NCBI RefSeq assembly: GCF_000425265.1
Contig: NZ_KE384343.1
Span: 298,774-362,773, forward strand
Direction of reading: 5' to 3'
DNA length: 64,000 nt
Source of the DNA: Maridesulfovibrio zosterae DSM 11974
GTDB taxonomy: Bacteria > Desulfobacterota > Desulfovibrionia > Desulfovibrionales > Desulfovibrionaceae
Below the pieces are notes generated by a model. That model worked only from the letters and a program-made list of their open reading frames with translations, was not told where the DNA came from and did not search any database. Position numbers and translations under genes: made by a program. Numbering within the stretch: position 1 is the stretch's first letter; each line of letters starts with the position of its first letter. Below, in pieces: positions 1 through 8,774 of the stretch.

Positions 1-739
1 CCTGACCAAGCTTGTTGAGCATTGCATGGCATTGCTGCATGTTCGCATCAAGATTTGCGTGGCTGAGGATGCAACCTTTAGATAGTCCGGTTGTGCCGCC
101 AGTGTATTGTAATAGAGCAGTGTCTTCAGGTCTTACGTTCGCGGCGGAATATCTTTCCTTGCCTGAGCGTAAAGAATCCCATTTAATTATTGATGTTCCA
201 TTGTATTGAACTTTAGGTGAATTCTTATCCCTCATACATTTTACCTTATATAAAATATTTAGAGGGAAATTTAGAGTGTCAGAAATGCGGGTGATGAAAA
301 ATTTGCGTACTGGTATTTTGTCGCGTAATTTTTCAAGCTTGGACCATAGAAGATCAACCGTGATCATTATTTTGGCTCCGGAGTCGTTCAGCTGGTGAAC
401 TATTTCCGTTTCCATATAAAGGGGGTTGGTCATTGTCACCACTCCGCCTGCTTTGAGAATAGCCCAATAGGTCATGATCATTTGTGGAGTATTGGGAAGC
501 ATCATAGCCACTCTGTCGCCAGGTTCAAGCCCATGCTTGCGCAGATTGGCGGCCATAACTTCAACAGTCTGTTGAAGTTTGATGTAATTAATGGACCAGT
601 TTTGAAATTCAATAGCAGTACGTTTGGGCCATTTTTCAGCAGTCATGTCCAGATATTCAAACAGTGGACGGTATGAAAAATCTATGCTCGTAGGGACATC
701 TGAATCATAATTATCCAGCCATGGGCGACTATGTTCCAC
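1..739 (-). CDS. Long-chain acyl-CoA synthetase (AMP-binding), N-terminal part
   Basis: The gene runs off the left edge, so only about 246 N-terminal residues are present. Read on the minus strand it starts with GTG (737-739) behind an AAATGGAAGG ribosome binding site and opens MEHSRPWLDNYDSDVP. It contains the adenylate-forming-enzyme segments GDRVAMMLPN and YWAILKAGGVV, and the phosphate-binding loop TGGTTGLSKG close to the edge. Enzymes of this family (FadD type) activate fatty acids to acyl-CoA with ATP via an acyl-AMP, usually at the inner membrane. Only shadow reading frames fall on the plus strand here. The family call is firm; chain-length preference cannot be judged from the fragment. 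Confidence 0.85.
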   Translation of the reverse strand, partial: MEHSRPWLDNYDSDVPTSIDFSYRPLFEYLDMTAEKWPKRTAIEFQNWSINYIKLQQTVEVMAANLRKHGLEPGDRVAMMLPNTPQMIMTYWAILKAGGVVTMTNPLYMETEIVHQLNDSGAKIMITVDLLWSKLEKLRDKIPVRKFFITRISDTLNFPLNILYKVKCMRDKNSPKVQYNGTSIIKWDSLRSGKERYSAANVRPEDTALLQYTGGTTGLSKGCILSHANLDANMQQCHAMLNKLGQ

Positions 740-860
740 ACCAAACCTTCCATTTATTCATATATTAAAACAAGTTCCCCATATAAAAGGGAAGCGGCTC
801 CTGATCAAAAGAGCCGCAGTATATTGATCAGTTTAGATTCTGGCAAGTTTGTATATATAT

Positions 861-1499
861 TTAATTCTGCGCTGAATGAGTGAAAAGCTGAAGCAGGTAA
901 TTTGTTAAGGCCTGACCAGCTCCCTGACCGCATTGATCAAAAGGACAACCAAGACTGAAGGGGACTTCCAGAGGTCTCGGTGTTCCATGATATATTACAG
1001 AATCACGTTGCTGTTTAACTTCTTTAATAAGGACCTGCATGGTAATAAAACAGGAATCAGGACCGCTTTTTATGCGCTGAATTTCAGGGCTCCATTCATG
1101 AACTAACACAGGATATTCATTGAAATATGGCCAGTCATCAATTGAGTCGAATGCAAAACCTATTTGTTGTGACTGTGCTTGTGCGGCAAGCTTGGGTGAG
1201 ATAGATCCTATGCGTGCTTCAATAAGGTAGTTTACATCTCCCTGCGGAGTATAATTGTAGCCAACTCCCTGCAATGCCTTTATTACATTTTGTTCGATAG
1301 GAACTATTCCGGACTCAACTTTTTGAGGAGATCCATCACCATTAAGTTGAAATAATACAACATTAACATTAAATGAGCCGGGTGAAGGGTTGAAAACTGT
1401 TATCGGGACAGTTGGTTTTGTTTCATGTGAAGAACATCCTCCCATACAAATTAAAACAATAATTGTAAGCAGTTTGATAAGCCCGGAGCATTTGCACAT
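861..1499 (-). CDS. Hypothetical lipoprotein, 212 aa
   Basis: The protein begins with a basic/hydrophobic signal sequence ending in a lipobox (MGGC, acylated Cys22), so it should be anchored in the cell envelope. The remainder is globular and contains VNYLIEARIGS, DSCFITMQVLIKEVK and a C-terminal segment with two cysteines. An AGAGG ribosome binding site precedes the ATG. I do not recognise a family with certainty; the mix of short beta-strand-like segments resembles small lipoproteins that measure or assemble outer-membrane components, but that is only an impression. It is a single gene, convergent with nothing and divergent from the downstream cheV. Confidence 0.7.
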   Translation of the reverse strand: MCKCSGLIKLLTIIVLICMGGCSSHETKPTVPITVFNPSPGSFNVNVVLFQLNGDGSPQKVESGIVPIEQNVIKALQGVGYNYTPQGDVNYLIEARIGSISPKLAAQAQSQQIGFAFDSIDDWPYFNEYPVLVHEWSPEIQRIKSGPDSCFITMQVLIKEVKQQRDSVIYHGTPRPLEVPFSLGCPFDQCGQGAGQALTNYLLQLFTHSAQN

Positions 1500-1788
1500 A
1501 TTAACCTCTTAGTTTAGTTGGGTGGAACCAGCATAACCTGTATATGAATACAGAATCTCTAGCAATATTGAGGTTGCATTAATAGCTGGATGATATTGAT
1601 GTTTGCGGATATTATGCTAAAGTCAAAACATGCACGGGTATGGTTTATTGCTTGAAATTATATGTTTTAAGTCCAGATTTTATGGCAGAAATAGATATGT
1701 ATTTGAATAAGAATAGTAGTGATTATAAATTATTGCCTAAAGGTTAGTTCTGGAAAGAAAATGAGATGATATCTTCGGGAGTGTTGCT

Positions 1789-2745
1789 ATGGCAGATAAT
1801 GAAATTTTGCTTGATGCTGGGACGAATGAGTTTGAGATTATAGAATTTTATATTAATGAATCGGATTGTGGCCAGCATCATCGTGATTATTTCGGTATCA
1901 ATGTAGCGAAAGTTCTTGAGGTTGTAGAAGCCCCTGCGGGGTTGGAAGCTGCCGAGGGCGCTCCTCATCCGAGTTATCTTGGCACAATGTCTTTGAGAGA
2001 TATAATTCTTCCTGTTATTGATCTTTCTGTATGGCTTGGACTTGAGCGTAAAGAATCAGAGTTTGAACTGATTGTTGTGACTGAAATCAACAATATGGTA
2101 ACCGGTTTTCTTGTCAGCGGAGTGACCCAGATCCACCGTATCGGTTGGGCGGATTTGAAAATGCCTAATAAATATATTGCTGATATGGATACAAATTGTA
2201 TCACCGGTACAGTGGATCTTGATGGAAGATTTGTCCTGATGATCGATCTAGAGCGTATTCTCGGTGAACTTGACCCTGAAATGGCAGAACGAAATGATGG
2301 AACCGTATATAGTGCTCCGGAAAGTTATACTGCTGTACTTGTTGATGACTCTGCTTCAGTCCGAGCTTTATTGAATAAAAATTTTGAAGCTGCAAATTTC
2401 GAAGTTCAGCTATATAAAAATGGCCTTGAAGCGTGGGAAGCTTTGCAGAATATAAATAATCAGGCGAAAGATGATGGAAAATCAATTACTGACCATATTG
2501 ATGTAGTTGTATCTGATATCGAGATGCCGCAAATGGACGGTTATACATTAACTAGAAATATTAAGGAACATGCGGACCTTAAGAATTTGCCTGTAATTCT
2601 TTTTTCCTCATTGATTACCAAGGGGCTTTTTCATAAAGGAGAAGCTGTAAAGGCTGATGACCAGATAACAAAACCTGAGTTTAATGAACTTACCGGAAGA
2701 GCAATTTCTTTGATAGAAAAGTATCAGCAGAAGCAATTTTCTTAG
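1789..2745 (+). CDS. cheV: CheV-type chemotaxis coupling protein (CheW-receiver fusion)
   Basis: The 318-residue protein has an N-terminal CheW-like domain (about residues 15-165, with FGINVAKVLEVVEAP and LPVIDLSVWLG) and a C-terminal response-regulator receiver domain (about 180-315). In the receiver the acidic pair is D186/D187, the phosphoacceptor is D243 in VVVSDIEMPQMDG, and the conserved lysine lies in DQITKPEF. CheV proteins couple chemoreceptors to the CheA kinase in the cytoplasm and are tuned by CheA-dependent phosphorylation. It stands alone; no other che gene is adjacent, so it probably serves receptors encoded elsewhere, such as the two near the right end of this window. Confidence 0.92.
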   Translation: MADNEILLDAGTNEFEIIEFYINESDCGQHHRDYFGINVAKVLEVVEAPAGLEAAEGAPHPSYLGTMSLRDIILPVIDLSVWLGLERKESEFELIVVTEINNMVTGFLVSGVTQIHRIGWADLKMPNKYIADMDTNCITGTVDLDGRFVLMIDLERILGELDPEMAERNDGTVYSAPESYTAVLVDDSASVRALLNKNFEAANFEVQLYKNGLEAWEALQNINNQAKDDGKSITDHIDVVVSDIEMPQMDGYTLTRNIKEHADLKNLPVILFSSLITKGLFHKGEAVKADDQITKPEFNELTGRAISLIEKYQQKQFS

Positions 2746-2808
2746 CTACCGTTCATATTTCCGTATTTGTTCTTTAGATCATGATTTATAAAGATGTAAT
2801 TTATTTGG

Positions 2809-2843
2809 TCCGGATGAACCTGATGAGTTCAGGTTCATCCGGA
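2809..2843. repeat. Perfect 15-bp inverted repeat between cheV and rsgA
   Basis: The arms TCCGGATGAACCTGA (2809-2823) and TCAGGTTCATCCGGA (2829-2843) are perfectly complementary, separated by a 5-base loop. It lies between two convergent genes and probably acts as a bidirectional transcription barrier or mRNA 3' end. No clear T-tract follows on either strand, so a classic intrinsic terminator is not proven. Confidence 0.7.
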
Positions 2844-2914
2844 GTTATTAACTATTGCCTGTGGCTCTATAAAAGTACGTTTTACATACGATTGTTTTCG
2901 CCAGTTCAGCTAAG

Positions 2915-4027
2915 TTATCTTCTCTTTCTGCTATTTTTGTACATTGACTTTATTTGCAGGGAAACGTCTCTCCAGCGTTCTTTTTCCACTCTGTCTGAAC
3001 TTTTGCTCTGTCGGTCAGATAGATATGCCAGTTCTCGTTTCATTTTATAATAACTTTTCAGACGTGCTTGTGAAAGCTCCCCGTTTTCAACCGCTTTCAT
3101 TACATTGCATCCATGCTCATTTGTGTGGGAGCAATCTGAAAAACGACATTCTTGCGCAAAATACTCAATATCAGCAAAGGCACTTTCCACTCCTCCGTCA
3201 TTTTCATAAAATGCAATTTCACGGATACCAGGATTATCGATCAGCATTCCGCCTTGAGGCATAAAAATGAGATCGCGACCGGTTGTTGTGTGTTTACCTT
3301 TGCCTACGCTCTGGCTCACAGAGCCTGTCGTCTGGATACATTTGCCGTATAGTCTGTTTAAAAGAGTGGATTTTCCAGCTCCGGATGAGCCTATCATAGT
3401 AACTGTTTTTCCTTGACCTAGATATTGTTCAAGTTCAAGTAATCCCGTTGAACATTCGGCAGATACAAGATGTACTGGAACATCAAAAGCAATTTGTTCA
3501 ATTTCTGTTAAACAGTTTTCAGGAGCATCGTGCAGGTCTGCTTTAGTCAGAACTATAACTGGGCTTAATCCACAATTATAGATAAGCGTCAGATATCTTT
3601 CAATGCGGCGAATATTATAATCTCTGTCCAATCCGCAAACAATACATACCGTGTCCAGATTAGCAGCTATAACCTGCTCGCCCGTGGCCGTGGCATTGTT
3701 CTTTCCTCTGCTTCCTGCTGCGCCGCGCGATAAAGCATTTTGCCGTGGAAGAACCTGCGTAATGACCGTGTCATGTGTCAGGACCCAGTCACCTGTTACC
3801 GGGTAGAGTTCATTTGATAAGGATGCATTATGGCGTACTTTTCCAGATAGAGTGGCTTGCAGACACTTATCACCATTACTCAGTTGAAACAGACCTTTGT
3901 TCACAGCAATGACTCTGGCAGGAATGCCGGATGAGTTAACATGTGTTTGAAAAAAGTCGTTCCAGCCCATGGCTGATAGTTTAGACTCAGCTGCAAAGTC
4001 TTTCTCTGTATTGATAATAGTCTTCAT
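2915..4027 (-). CDS. rsgA: Ribosome small subunit-dependent GTPase A (RsgA/YjeQ)
   Basis: This circularly permuted GTPase helps mature the 30S ribosomal subunit by checking the decoding centre. An N-terminal OB-fold-like domain is followed by the permuted GTPase: TKAD (G4), then the P-loop GSSGAGKST and DNPG (G3), and a C-terminal zinc knuckle with C-x4-C-x-H-x5-C (CRFSDCSHTNEHGC). I chose the ATG at 4027 (370 residues) because the upstream GTG at 4036 has no ribosome binding site; the difference is only three residues. It is transcribed alone. All diagnostic motifs are intact. Confidence 0.95.
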   Translation of the reverse strand: MKTIINTEKDFAAESKLSAMGWNDFFQTHVNSSGIPARVIAVNKGLFQLSNGDKCLQATLSGKVRHNASLSNELYPVTGDWVLTHDTVITQVLPRQNALSRGAAGSRGKNNATATGEQVIAANLDTVCIVCGLDRDYNIRRIERYLTLIYNCGLSPVIVLTKADLHDAPENCLTEIEQIAFDVPVHLVSAECSTGLLELEQYLGQGKTVTMIGSSGAGKSTLLNRLYGKCIQTTGSVSQSVGKGKHTTTGRDLIFMPQGGMLIDNPGIREIAFYENDGGVESAFADIEYFAQECRFSDCSHTNEHGCNVMKAVENGELSQARLKSYYKMKRELAYLSDRQSKSSDRVEKERWRDVSLQIKSMYKNSRKRR

Positions 4028-4199
4028 TGGTTTCACCGGTATTTGTTATTCAAATAGCAGGTATCTTGCTGCATGCAGTGTACTTACTATTATTGTGTTC
4101 GAAGCATAATATGTATCTGACTGTAGATTGCCCCATAGATATAGCTGGCAAGCTATCTAGGAGGTGTACATATAAATTATGAATTCTTGGCAATGACAT

Positions 4200-4364
4200 G
4201 TTGCCGACACAATAGGGAACAACAAAGCACACGGGGCTCAGTACTGAGACCCGGAACGGCAAAAGCCGGGAGGGATATAGAAGCTCCTTATGCAGAGCTG
4301 GCAGGTTCTACTTGTGGCAGAACCAAATCATCCTGCTGCCAGTGTGTTACCTGATGTCGGCAAC
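4200..4364. ncRNA. Candidate structured RNA of about 165 nt, family and strand unknown
   Basis: The ends GTTGCCGACA (4200-4209) and TGTCGGCAAC (4355-4364) form a perfect 10-bp closing stem. It can extend inward with CA-x2-AGG-x-AAC against GTTACCTGATG. Inside are four local hairpins: 4233-4252 (GGG..CTCA/TGAG.CCC), 4251-4270 (CGGC-AAAA-GCCG), 4282-4299 (AGCTC/GAGCT), and 4299-4341 (TGGCAG/CTGCCA enclosing GGTTCT/AGAACC). No convincing ORF covers it and no gene on either strand lies immediately downstream in a leader position. The nested architecture suggests a free-standing RNA (6S-like or other) rather than a terminator. I could not match it to tmRNA, SRP RNA, RNase P RNA or a known riboswitch by eye. 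Confidence 0.5.
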
Positions 4365-4410
4365 GTGAGGCACAATCTCTGATGATTTTTTAAACAAAAA
4401 AACTCCTTTT

Positions 4411-4466
4411 TAAAAAAAACAATAAGGGTACTGTTTCTATAATTACTGCGAAACAATACCCTTATA
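4411..4466 (-). terminator. Intrinsic terminator after the gpsA-lipoprotein pair
   Basis: On the minus strand ATAAGGGTA-x-TGTTTC pairs with GAAACA-x-TACCCTTAT across an AT-rich loop, and the stem is followed by a run of eight Ts. It lies about 60 bases past the stop codon of the 91-residue lipoprotein gene. Confidence 0.85.
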
Positions 4467-4525
4467 TGGACATAATGTAAAATTGATTTTCGTTATTTCA
4501 AAATTCGTTTGATAGCGTTGAAGCG

Positions 4526-4801
4526 CTATTTTTGCCAGCCACGCCCTTTCATGCATTCATCAAATGTTTTTGCTGAAGCATAATCATCTGAAAAAACAGC
4601 TTCGTAGGTAGTGGGCTCCGGAGGTGCTCCATCGGTCTGGGCTCCTACAGGTACATTTTGTTTCGTCAGTTTTGTGCAGAAATCCTTATCCTGAGCAAGA
4701 ATTTCCTTTTCTTTAGATGGGTCAACAATGTTAGGATTATGCCATGACCCACACCCTCCAAAAATAGCCATGGTTGCGAACAAAAGAATCATTTTTTTCA
4801 T
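4526..4801 (-). CDS. Small lipoprotein, 91 aa
   Basis: A short signal peptide ends at a lipobox (FGGC, Cys17). The mature part is small and polar, with two further cysteines in DKDFCTKL and FDECMKGRGWQK that could form a disulfide in the envelope. The C-terminal pattern DECMKGRGW is common in small lipoproteins of this type, but no function is known to me. Its ATG overlaps the gpsA stop codon by one base (TAATG), so the two are translationally coupled. Confidence 0.75.
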   Translation of the reverse strand: MKKMILLFATMAIFGGCGSWHNPNIVDPSKEKEILAQDKDFCTKLTKQNVPVGAQTDGAPPEPTTYEAVFSDDYASAKTFDECMKGRGWQK

Positions 4802-5808
4802 TATAAACTCCTTGTGGGGTATTCTGCTTTGAGATCTCGTTGCATAAGATCACGTACTGCTGTCGCCGGATCTTTATCTTCATAAAGAATTTTATAAACC
4901 TGTTCTGTAATAGGCAGTTCCACCCCGATTTTTTGGGCTAGGAAGTGAACTGATTCAGTGGTCTTAACACCTTCAGCTACCATACGCATCTTTAAAATTT
5001 CGTTCAACTTAAGTCCCTGACCCAGTTTAAGACCTACCTGCCTGTTTCTTGAAAGGTCACCTGTGCATGTTAGTACAAGATCACCCATGCCTGAGAGACC
5101 CATGAAAGTTGAAGCCTGTGCTCCCATAGCAACTCCAAGTCTACTCATTTCAGCAATACCTCTGGTAATTAAGGCTGCTCTGGCATTATTACCAAATTCA
5201 AGTCCGTCAGCCATGCCGGCCGCAATAGCCATAATGTTTTTGATTGCACCACCAATCTCAACTCCACGGTAATCCGGATTAGTATAAATTCTTAAATAAG
5301 GAGTAGAGAATATTTCCTGAACTTCTCTGGCTAGAGCTTCATCTTCACAACCTAAAACAATTGAAGTCGGCAGTTCTGCACTTAATTCATAAGCAAAAGT
5401 AGGCCCGGAAATGTGTCCGTATCTTGGACTGAGTTCCTCAAGGCTCTCCTTTATAACCTGTGACATGGGAGCTCCTGATTTAAGCTCGATGCCTTTACTG
5501 GCACATATTACTGCTGGTTTTTCAGGGAAATAGGGTTTCAATTTAATCAAAGCATCACGCATGAATTGACTTGGTACAACTAAAACAAAATAATCGGCTC
5601 CACCAAGAACGGTTTCAGGGTCACTGCTGCATTTAAGATTTTCGCAAAGTTTATAGTCAGGAAGAAAAATTTTGTTATAGCCTGTTTCCATTATTTCATT
5701 ACACAGCGCTTGTTCCCTCACCCATAGATATGTGTCTAAGCCTTTCTTGGCTAAAGTATTTGCTAGAGTTGTGCCCCATGCTCCTGCTCCGATAACAGCA
5801 ATTTTCAT
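4801..5808 (-). CDS. gpsA: Glycerol-3-phosphate dehydrogenase [NAD(P)+]
   Basis: The enzyme reduces dihydroxyacetone phosphate to sn-glycerol-3-phosphate for phospholipid synthesis in the cytoplasm. The N-terminus shows the dinucleotide-binding motif GAGAWGTTLA. The middle has SGPTFAYEL, and GGAIKNIMAIAAG carries the catalytic lysine region, followed by GLSGMGDLVLTC. Length (335 aa) is normal. TAAGGAGCTGAT precedes the ATG. It is the anabolic counterpart of the catabolic glpD at 43 kb, and is cotranscribed with the downstream small lipoprotein gene. Confidence 0.96.
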   Translation of the reverse strand: MKIAVIGAGAWGTTLANTLAKKGLDTYLWVREQALCNEIMETGYNKIFLPDYKLCENLKCSSDPETVLGGADYFVLVVPSQFMRDALIKLKPYFPEKPAVICASKGIELKSGAPMSQVIKESLEELSPRYGHISGPTFAYELSAELPTSIVLGCEDEALAREVQEIFSTPYLRIYTNPDYRGVEIGGAIKNIMAIAAGMADGLEFGNNARAALITRGIAEMSRLGVAMGAQASTFMGLSGMGDLVLTCTGDLSRNRQVGLKLGQGLKLNEILKMRMVAEGVKTTESVHFLAQKIGVELPITEQVYKILYEDKDPATAVRDLMQRDLKAEYPTRSL

Positions 5809-6091
5809 ATCAGCTCCTTAAGAAATATATTTTAAAATATAATTGGGTTATGTCTCAAATGTTTAGATTTACCAATAACTACTTAATGTTACTCACCCAG
5901 AAGGTTTTTGGCAACTGGTTCAAAAATGAAAGCTAAAGATCAAAACTGAAAAGTTATTATTTGAAATTGTTCTAAAAGAATTAAGACTTATGGTTATTCT
6001 TGATAGTTTGTCTTGGTTAATAAAAAAATATATAAATTTTGATAGAAATGAAAAATAGAATCTACAGATTATGGAAAGTAACAGGTGAATT

Positions 6092-6484
6092 ATGATCGTT
6101 CTTGAAAGAAATACTCTCCGTTTTAGCATACGGATGCATGTAATCTGTATGGGCAATGATTTATGCGTCAGCATTGGTGGGGGAGATAAATCGCACATAG
6201 GAGCTGTTGCTCTCGCTATTTCTCATCGTGCTTTGAGTGGCTGTGATAAAATTGATGCGTCCGTTTCTTTACTCACAGTGACCGGACATAAGGAAGATGA
6301 ACTTGCTCGCAAGGTTGCGTATAAGCTGGCTGTTGAATTTAATTGTACGGTATCAGTTTCATGTGGAATACATTTGGATGGCGCAAGCATTCAGGAAATA
6401 ACTCAAGTGCTTGATGAGGCGGACGGACTTTTGGGAGAGGCTGTAGTCAAGCTTAAAGAGGGAGATTACAGTCGTTCTGTCTAA
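6092..6484 (+). CDS. Small protein resembling LpdD-like prenylated-flavin chaperones
   Basis: The 130-residue protein is compact, with the segments GNDLCVSIGGGDKSHIGAVALA, split by loops, followed by VTGHKEDELARKVA and VSVSCGIHLDGAS. This layout, in particular a GGD.HIG motif and GHKEDEL followed by SCGIHxD, recalls the small proteins annotated as LpdD-like prenylated-flavin chaperones associated with UbiD-type decarboxylases. No ubiD/ubiX gene is adjacent, so the partner is not indicated by context. Family assignment is from memory and tentative; the reading frame itself is convincing. Confidence 0.5.
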   Translation: MIVLERNTLRFSIRMHVICMGNDLCVSIGGGDKSHIGAVALAISHRALSGCDKIDASVSLLTVTGHKEDELARKVAYKLAVEFNCTVSVSCGIHLDGASIQEITQVLDEADGLLGEAVVKLKEGDYSRSV

Positions 6485-6708
6485 GCTGGATTGGTCTGAT
6501 TCATAATAGGAATACTTTTAAATTTATGATTTTCGTAAATATGATCACCAATTTTAAAAAGCAAATAGTGCTGGCCGTTAAGAGGACCTATAAAATAAAT
6601 ATTTTCAGTTCAGCTCTTGAGGATGGAACAATATACAGGTATCACCGACTGAATAAAAAACAAATCCGGCCCGTATCCATGTGGTTCGGTCATAGTTAAG
6701 GATCAAAT

Positions 6709-7194
6709 ATGGCTAAGAAATTTACTGAATTGGAACACAATATTCTGGCATTGGCAGGTACAAATCTGTCTGACAGTCTTACGCCTTATGCGGATATAGC
6801 AGAACAGGTGGGATGTGAAGAAAAGGCTGTAGTCGATCTTTTAAGCCGTCTTAAAAATGATAAAATTATCCGTCGTTTCGGTGCTACCTTGCGCCATCAG
6901 AAAGCCGGGTATGGCGCAAATGCAATGGTTGCCTGGAGGGTTGAAGCTGATCAGAATCCTGAAAAGATCGGTGAAATTATGGCAGCACGCCCTGAAATAA
7001 GTCATTGCTACCTGCGCAGAACATATGATGACTGGCCTTACAATTTATACACAATGATTCACGGAAAAGGTCCTGAGGATTGTGGAAAAGTGGTAAATAA
7101 ACTTATTGAGCAGACTGGTATTACCGATCACTGCATCTTGCGCAGTCTTAAGGAAATGAAAAAGACCTCAATGGTTTATTTTGAAAGAAAATAG
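6709..7194 (+). CDS. ahbB: Siroheme decarboxylase beta subunit (AsnC/Lrp-like)
   Basis: The 161-residue protein has an N-terminal winged-helix region of the Lrp/AsnC type (about 1-60, with AEQVGCEEKAVVDLLSRL and RRFGATLRHQKAG) and a ferredoxin-like C-terminal domain (MVAWRVEADQ, CYLRRTYDDWPYNLYTMIHG). In Desulfovibrio such proteins are AhbA/AhbB, which form siroheme decarboxylase and make 12,18-didecarboxysiroheme on the alternative route to heme b, rather than acting as regulators. The gene directly precedes hemL, as I recall for Desulfovibrio vulgaris, which supports the enzymatic role. The partner ahbA and the radical SAM genes ahbC/ahbD are not in this window. Confidence 0.85.
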   Translation: MAKKFTELEHNILALAGTNLSDSLTPYADIAEQVGCEEKAVVDLLSRLKNDKIIRRFGATLRHQKAGYGANAMVAWRVEADQNPEKIGEIMAARPEISHCYLRRTYDDWPYNLYTMIHGKGPEDCGKVVNKLIEQTGITDHCILRSLKEMKKTSMVYFERK

Positions 7195-7258
7195 CCATTT
7201 TAAATTGTTAACATGTAAAATTGATTAAATTAAATATACAGATAAGGAGTATCCTTTT

Positions 7259-8527
7259 ATGACTTCATCTTCTGAACTTTTCAAACAGGCGCAGAACGTT
7301 CTGCCCGGCGGTGTTAATAGCCCAGTCAGAGCATGCAAAAGTGTTGGTTGCGATCCTCTGTTTATCGAAAAGGCCGCCGGTAGTCGTATGTGGTCTACTG
7401 ACGGTCAGGAACTTATCGACTATGTTATGAGTTGGGGACCGATGATGCTCGGTCACGGTTACGAAGATATTAAAAAGGCCGCTCATAAAGCTGTTGATAT
7501 GGGCGCAAGTTTCGGCGCTCCTTGTCCTGATGAGATCACACTTGCGGAAGAGATTATCAAAATGGTTCCGTCTATTGAGATGGTGCGCATGGTCAACTCC
7601 GGAACTGAGGCAACTATGAGTGCTCTCCGTCTGGCCCGTGGCGTTACTGGACGTGATAAGGTATTGAAATTCGAGGGTTGTTATCATGGGCATAGCGATT
7701 GCTTTTTAGCAAGCGCTGGTTCTGGGTTAGCAACTTTTTCCATTCCTGGTACTCCGGGGGTTCCTGAAGGAACTGTAAAGGACACTCTTCTTGCTCCTTA
7801 TAATGATCTCGAGGCTGTCAAAGCTGTTTTTGCGAAAGAAGGCAAAAATATTGCGGCTATCATCGTGGAACCCGTAGCTGGAAACATGGGGCTTGTTTTG
7901 CCCGCAGAAGGCTTTTTACAGGGTTTGCGCGATCTTTGTGATGAATACGGCGCGCTGCTTATTTTTGATGAAGTCATAACCGGTTTTCGGGTGACTTCAG
8001 GTGGTGTAGGACCTCGCTTCGGCATAGACGCTGATTTGACCACAATGGGTAAAATAATCGGTGGCGGCTTCCCTGTAGGGTGCTACGGCGGTAAGAAAAA
8101 ATATATGAGCCGCATTTCTCCGTGTGGAGATGTTTATCAGGCCGGAACTCTGTCAGGTAATCCTGTCGCAATGGCCGCTGGTATAGCAACTCTTCGTGCG
8201 CTGCAGAAACATGACTACGATGCTCTTGAAGCGCGTACTATTAAACTTGCTGAGGATATGAAGTCTGCCCTTGAAGCTAATGGTTTCAAAATCGTGCTTA
8301 ATCATATCGCCTCTATTTTTACCCTGTTTTTTGCTGAGCAGCCTGTTACCGATTTTGAATCAGCTAAAAAAGGGGATGCCGATATTTATTCTTCATTTTA
8401 TCGCCATATGCGCGAAAAAGGAATTAACCTCGCTCCATCAAGTTTTGAATGTACTTTTACTTCATTTGCGCATTCTGAAGAAGACTATGAAGCCACTCTT
8501 GAAGCTGTAAAAAGTTTTAAGGGCTAG
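7259..8527 (+). CDS. hemL: Glutamate-1-semialdehyde 2,1-aminomutase
   Basis: This PLP enzyme makes 5-aminolevulinate, the first dedicated precursor of heme, siroheme and cobalamin in the C5 pathway. Visible hallmarks are [35 protein letters not shown] (cofactor aspartate D237) and the Schiff-base lysine K265 in [12 protein letters not shown]. Length (422 aa) is typical. A strong AAGGAG site sits ten bases before the ATG. It follows ahbB and precedes cbiG/cobJ, so the stretch supplies tetrapyrroles for both heme and cobalamin. Confidence 0.97.
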   Translation: MTSSSELFKQAQNVLPGGVNSPVRACKSVGCDPLFIEKAAGSRMWSTDGQELIDYVMSWGPMMLGHGYEDIKKAAHKAVDMGASFGAPCPDEITLAEEIIKMVPSIEMVRMVNSGTEATMSALRLARGVTGRDKVLKFEGCYHGHSDCFLASAGSGLATFSIPGTPGVPEGTVKDTLLAPYNDLEAVKAVFAKEGKNIAAIIVEPVAGNMGLVLPAEGFLQGLRDLCDEYGALLIFDEVITGFRVTSGGVGPRFGIDADLTTMGKIIGGGFPVGCYGGKKKYMSRISPCGDVYQAGTLSGNPVAMAAGIATLRALQKHDYDALEARTIKLAEDMKSALEANGFKIVLNHIASIFTLFFAEQPVTDFESAKKGDADIYSSFYRHMREKGINLAPSSFECTFTSFAHSEEDYEATLEAVKSFKG

Positions 8528-8543
8528 TCTTATTGTAGATAGT

Positions 8544-8594
8544 ATCCAGAGAGGATAATTTTGTAAAAATTATCCTCTCTGGATTTTGTGTTTT
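8544..8594 (+). terminator. Intrinsic terminator after hemL
   Basis: A long perfect stem ATCCAGAGAGGATAATTTT / AAAATTATCCTCTCTGGAT is closed by a three-base loop and followed by a T-rich tail (ttttgtgtttt). It starts 17 bases after the hemL stop, and separates hemL from cbiG. Confidence 0.9.
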
Positions 8595-8774
8595 AAGGTG
8601 CTAAATTACTTTGTGCTCCGCATTGCCTGCAAGAAAAAATCAAGGCAGATTACTTAACTAGAATTTGGTGGTCTGGGCCTCAAGGTTAACTTGTTTTTGG
8701 TCTGGAAAATGTAACTCTCAGTGACTCGGTATTTTCTTTCAGAGAAGCTACTGGAGTTTTTGCAAGGCAGAATC

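Noticed and set aside
4180-4210. Sigma-54 promoter suggested by TTGGCA...TTGCC
   Set aside because: The spacing between the GG and GC elements is two bases too long for a -24/-12 promoter.
4050-4262. A 70-codon minus-strand ORF overlapping the RNA candidate
   Set aside because: No ribosome binding site or family resemblance; it covers half of a strong RNA fold instead.
6092-6130. Earlier or later starts for the LpdD-like gene
   Set aside because: The ATG at 6092 follows an AGGTGAATT site and gives a family-like N-terminus; later ATGs would cut into the conserved region.
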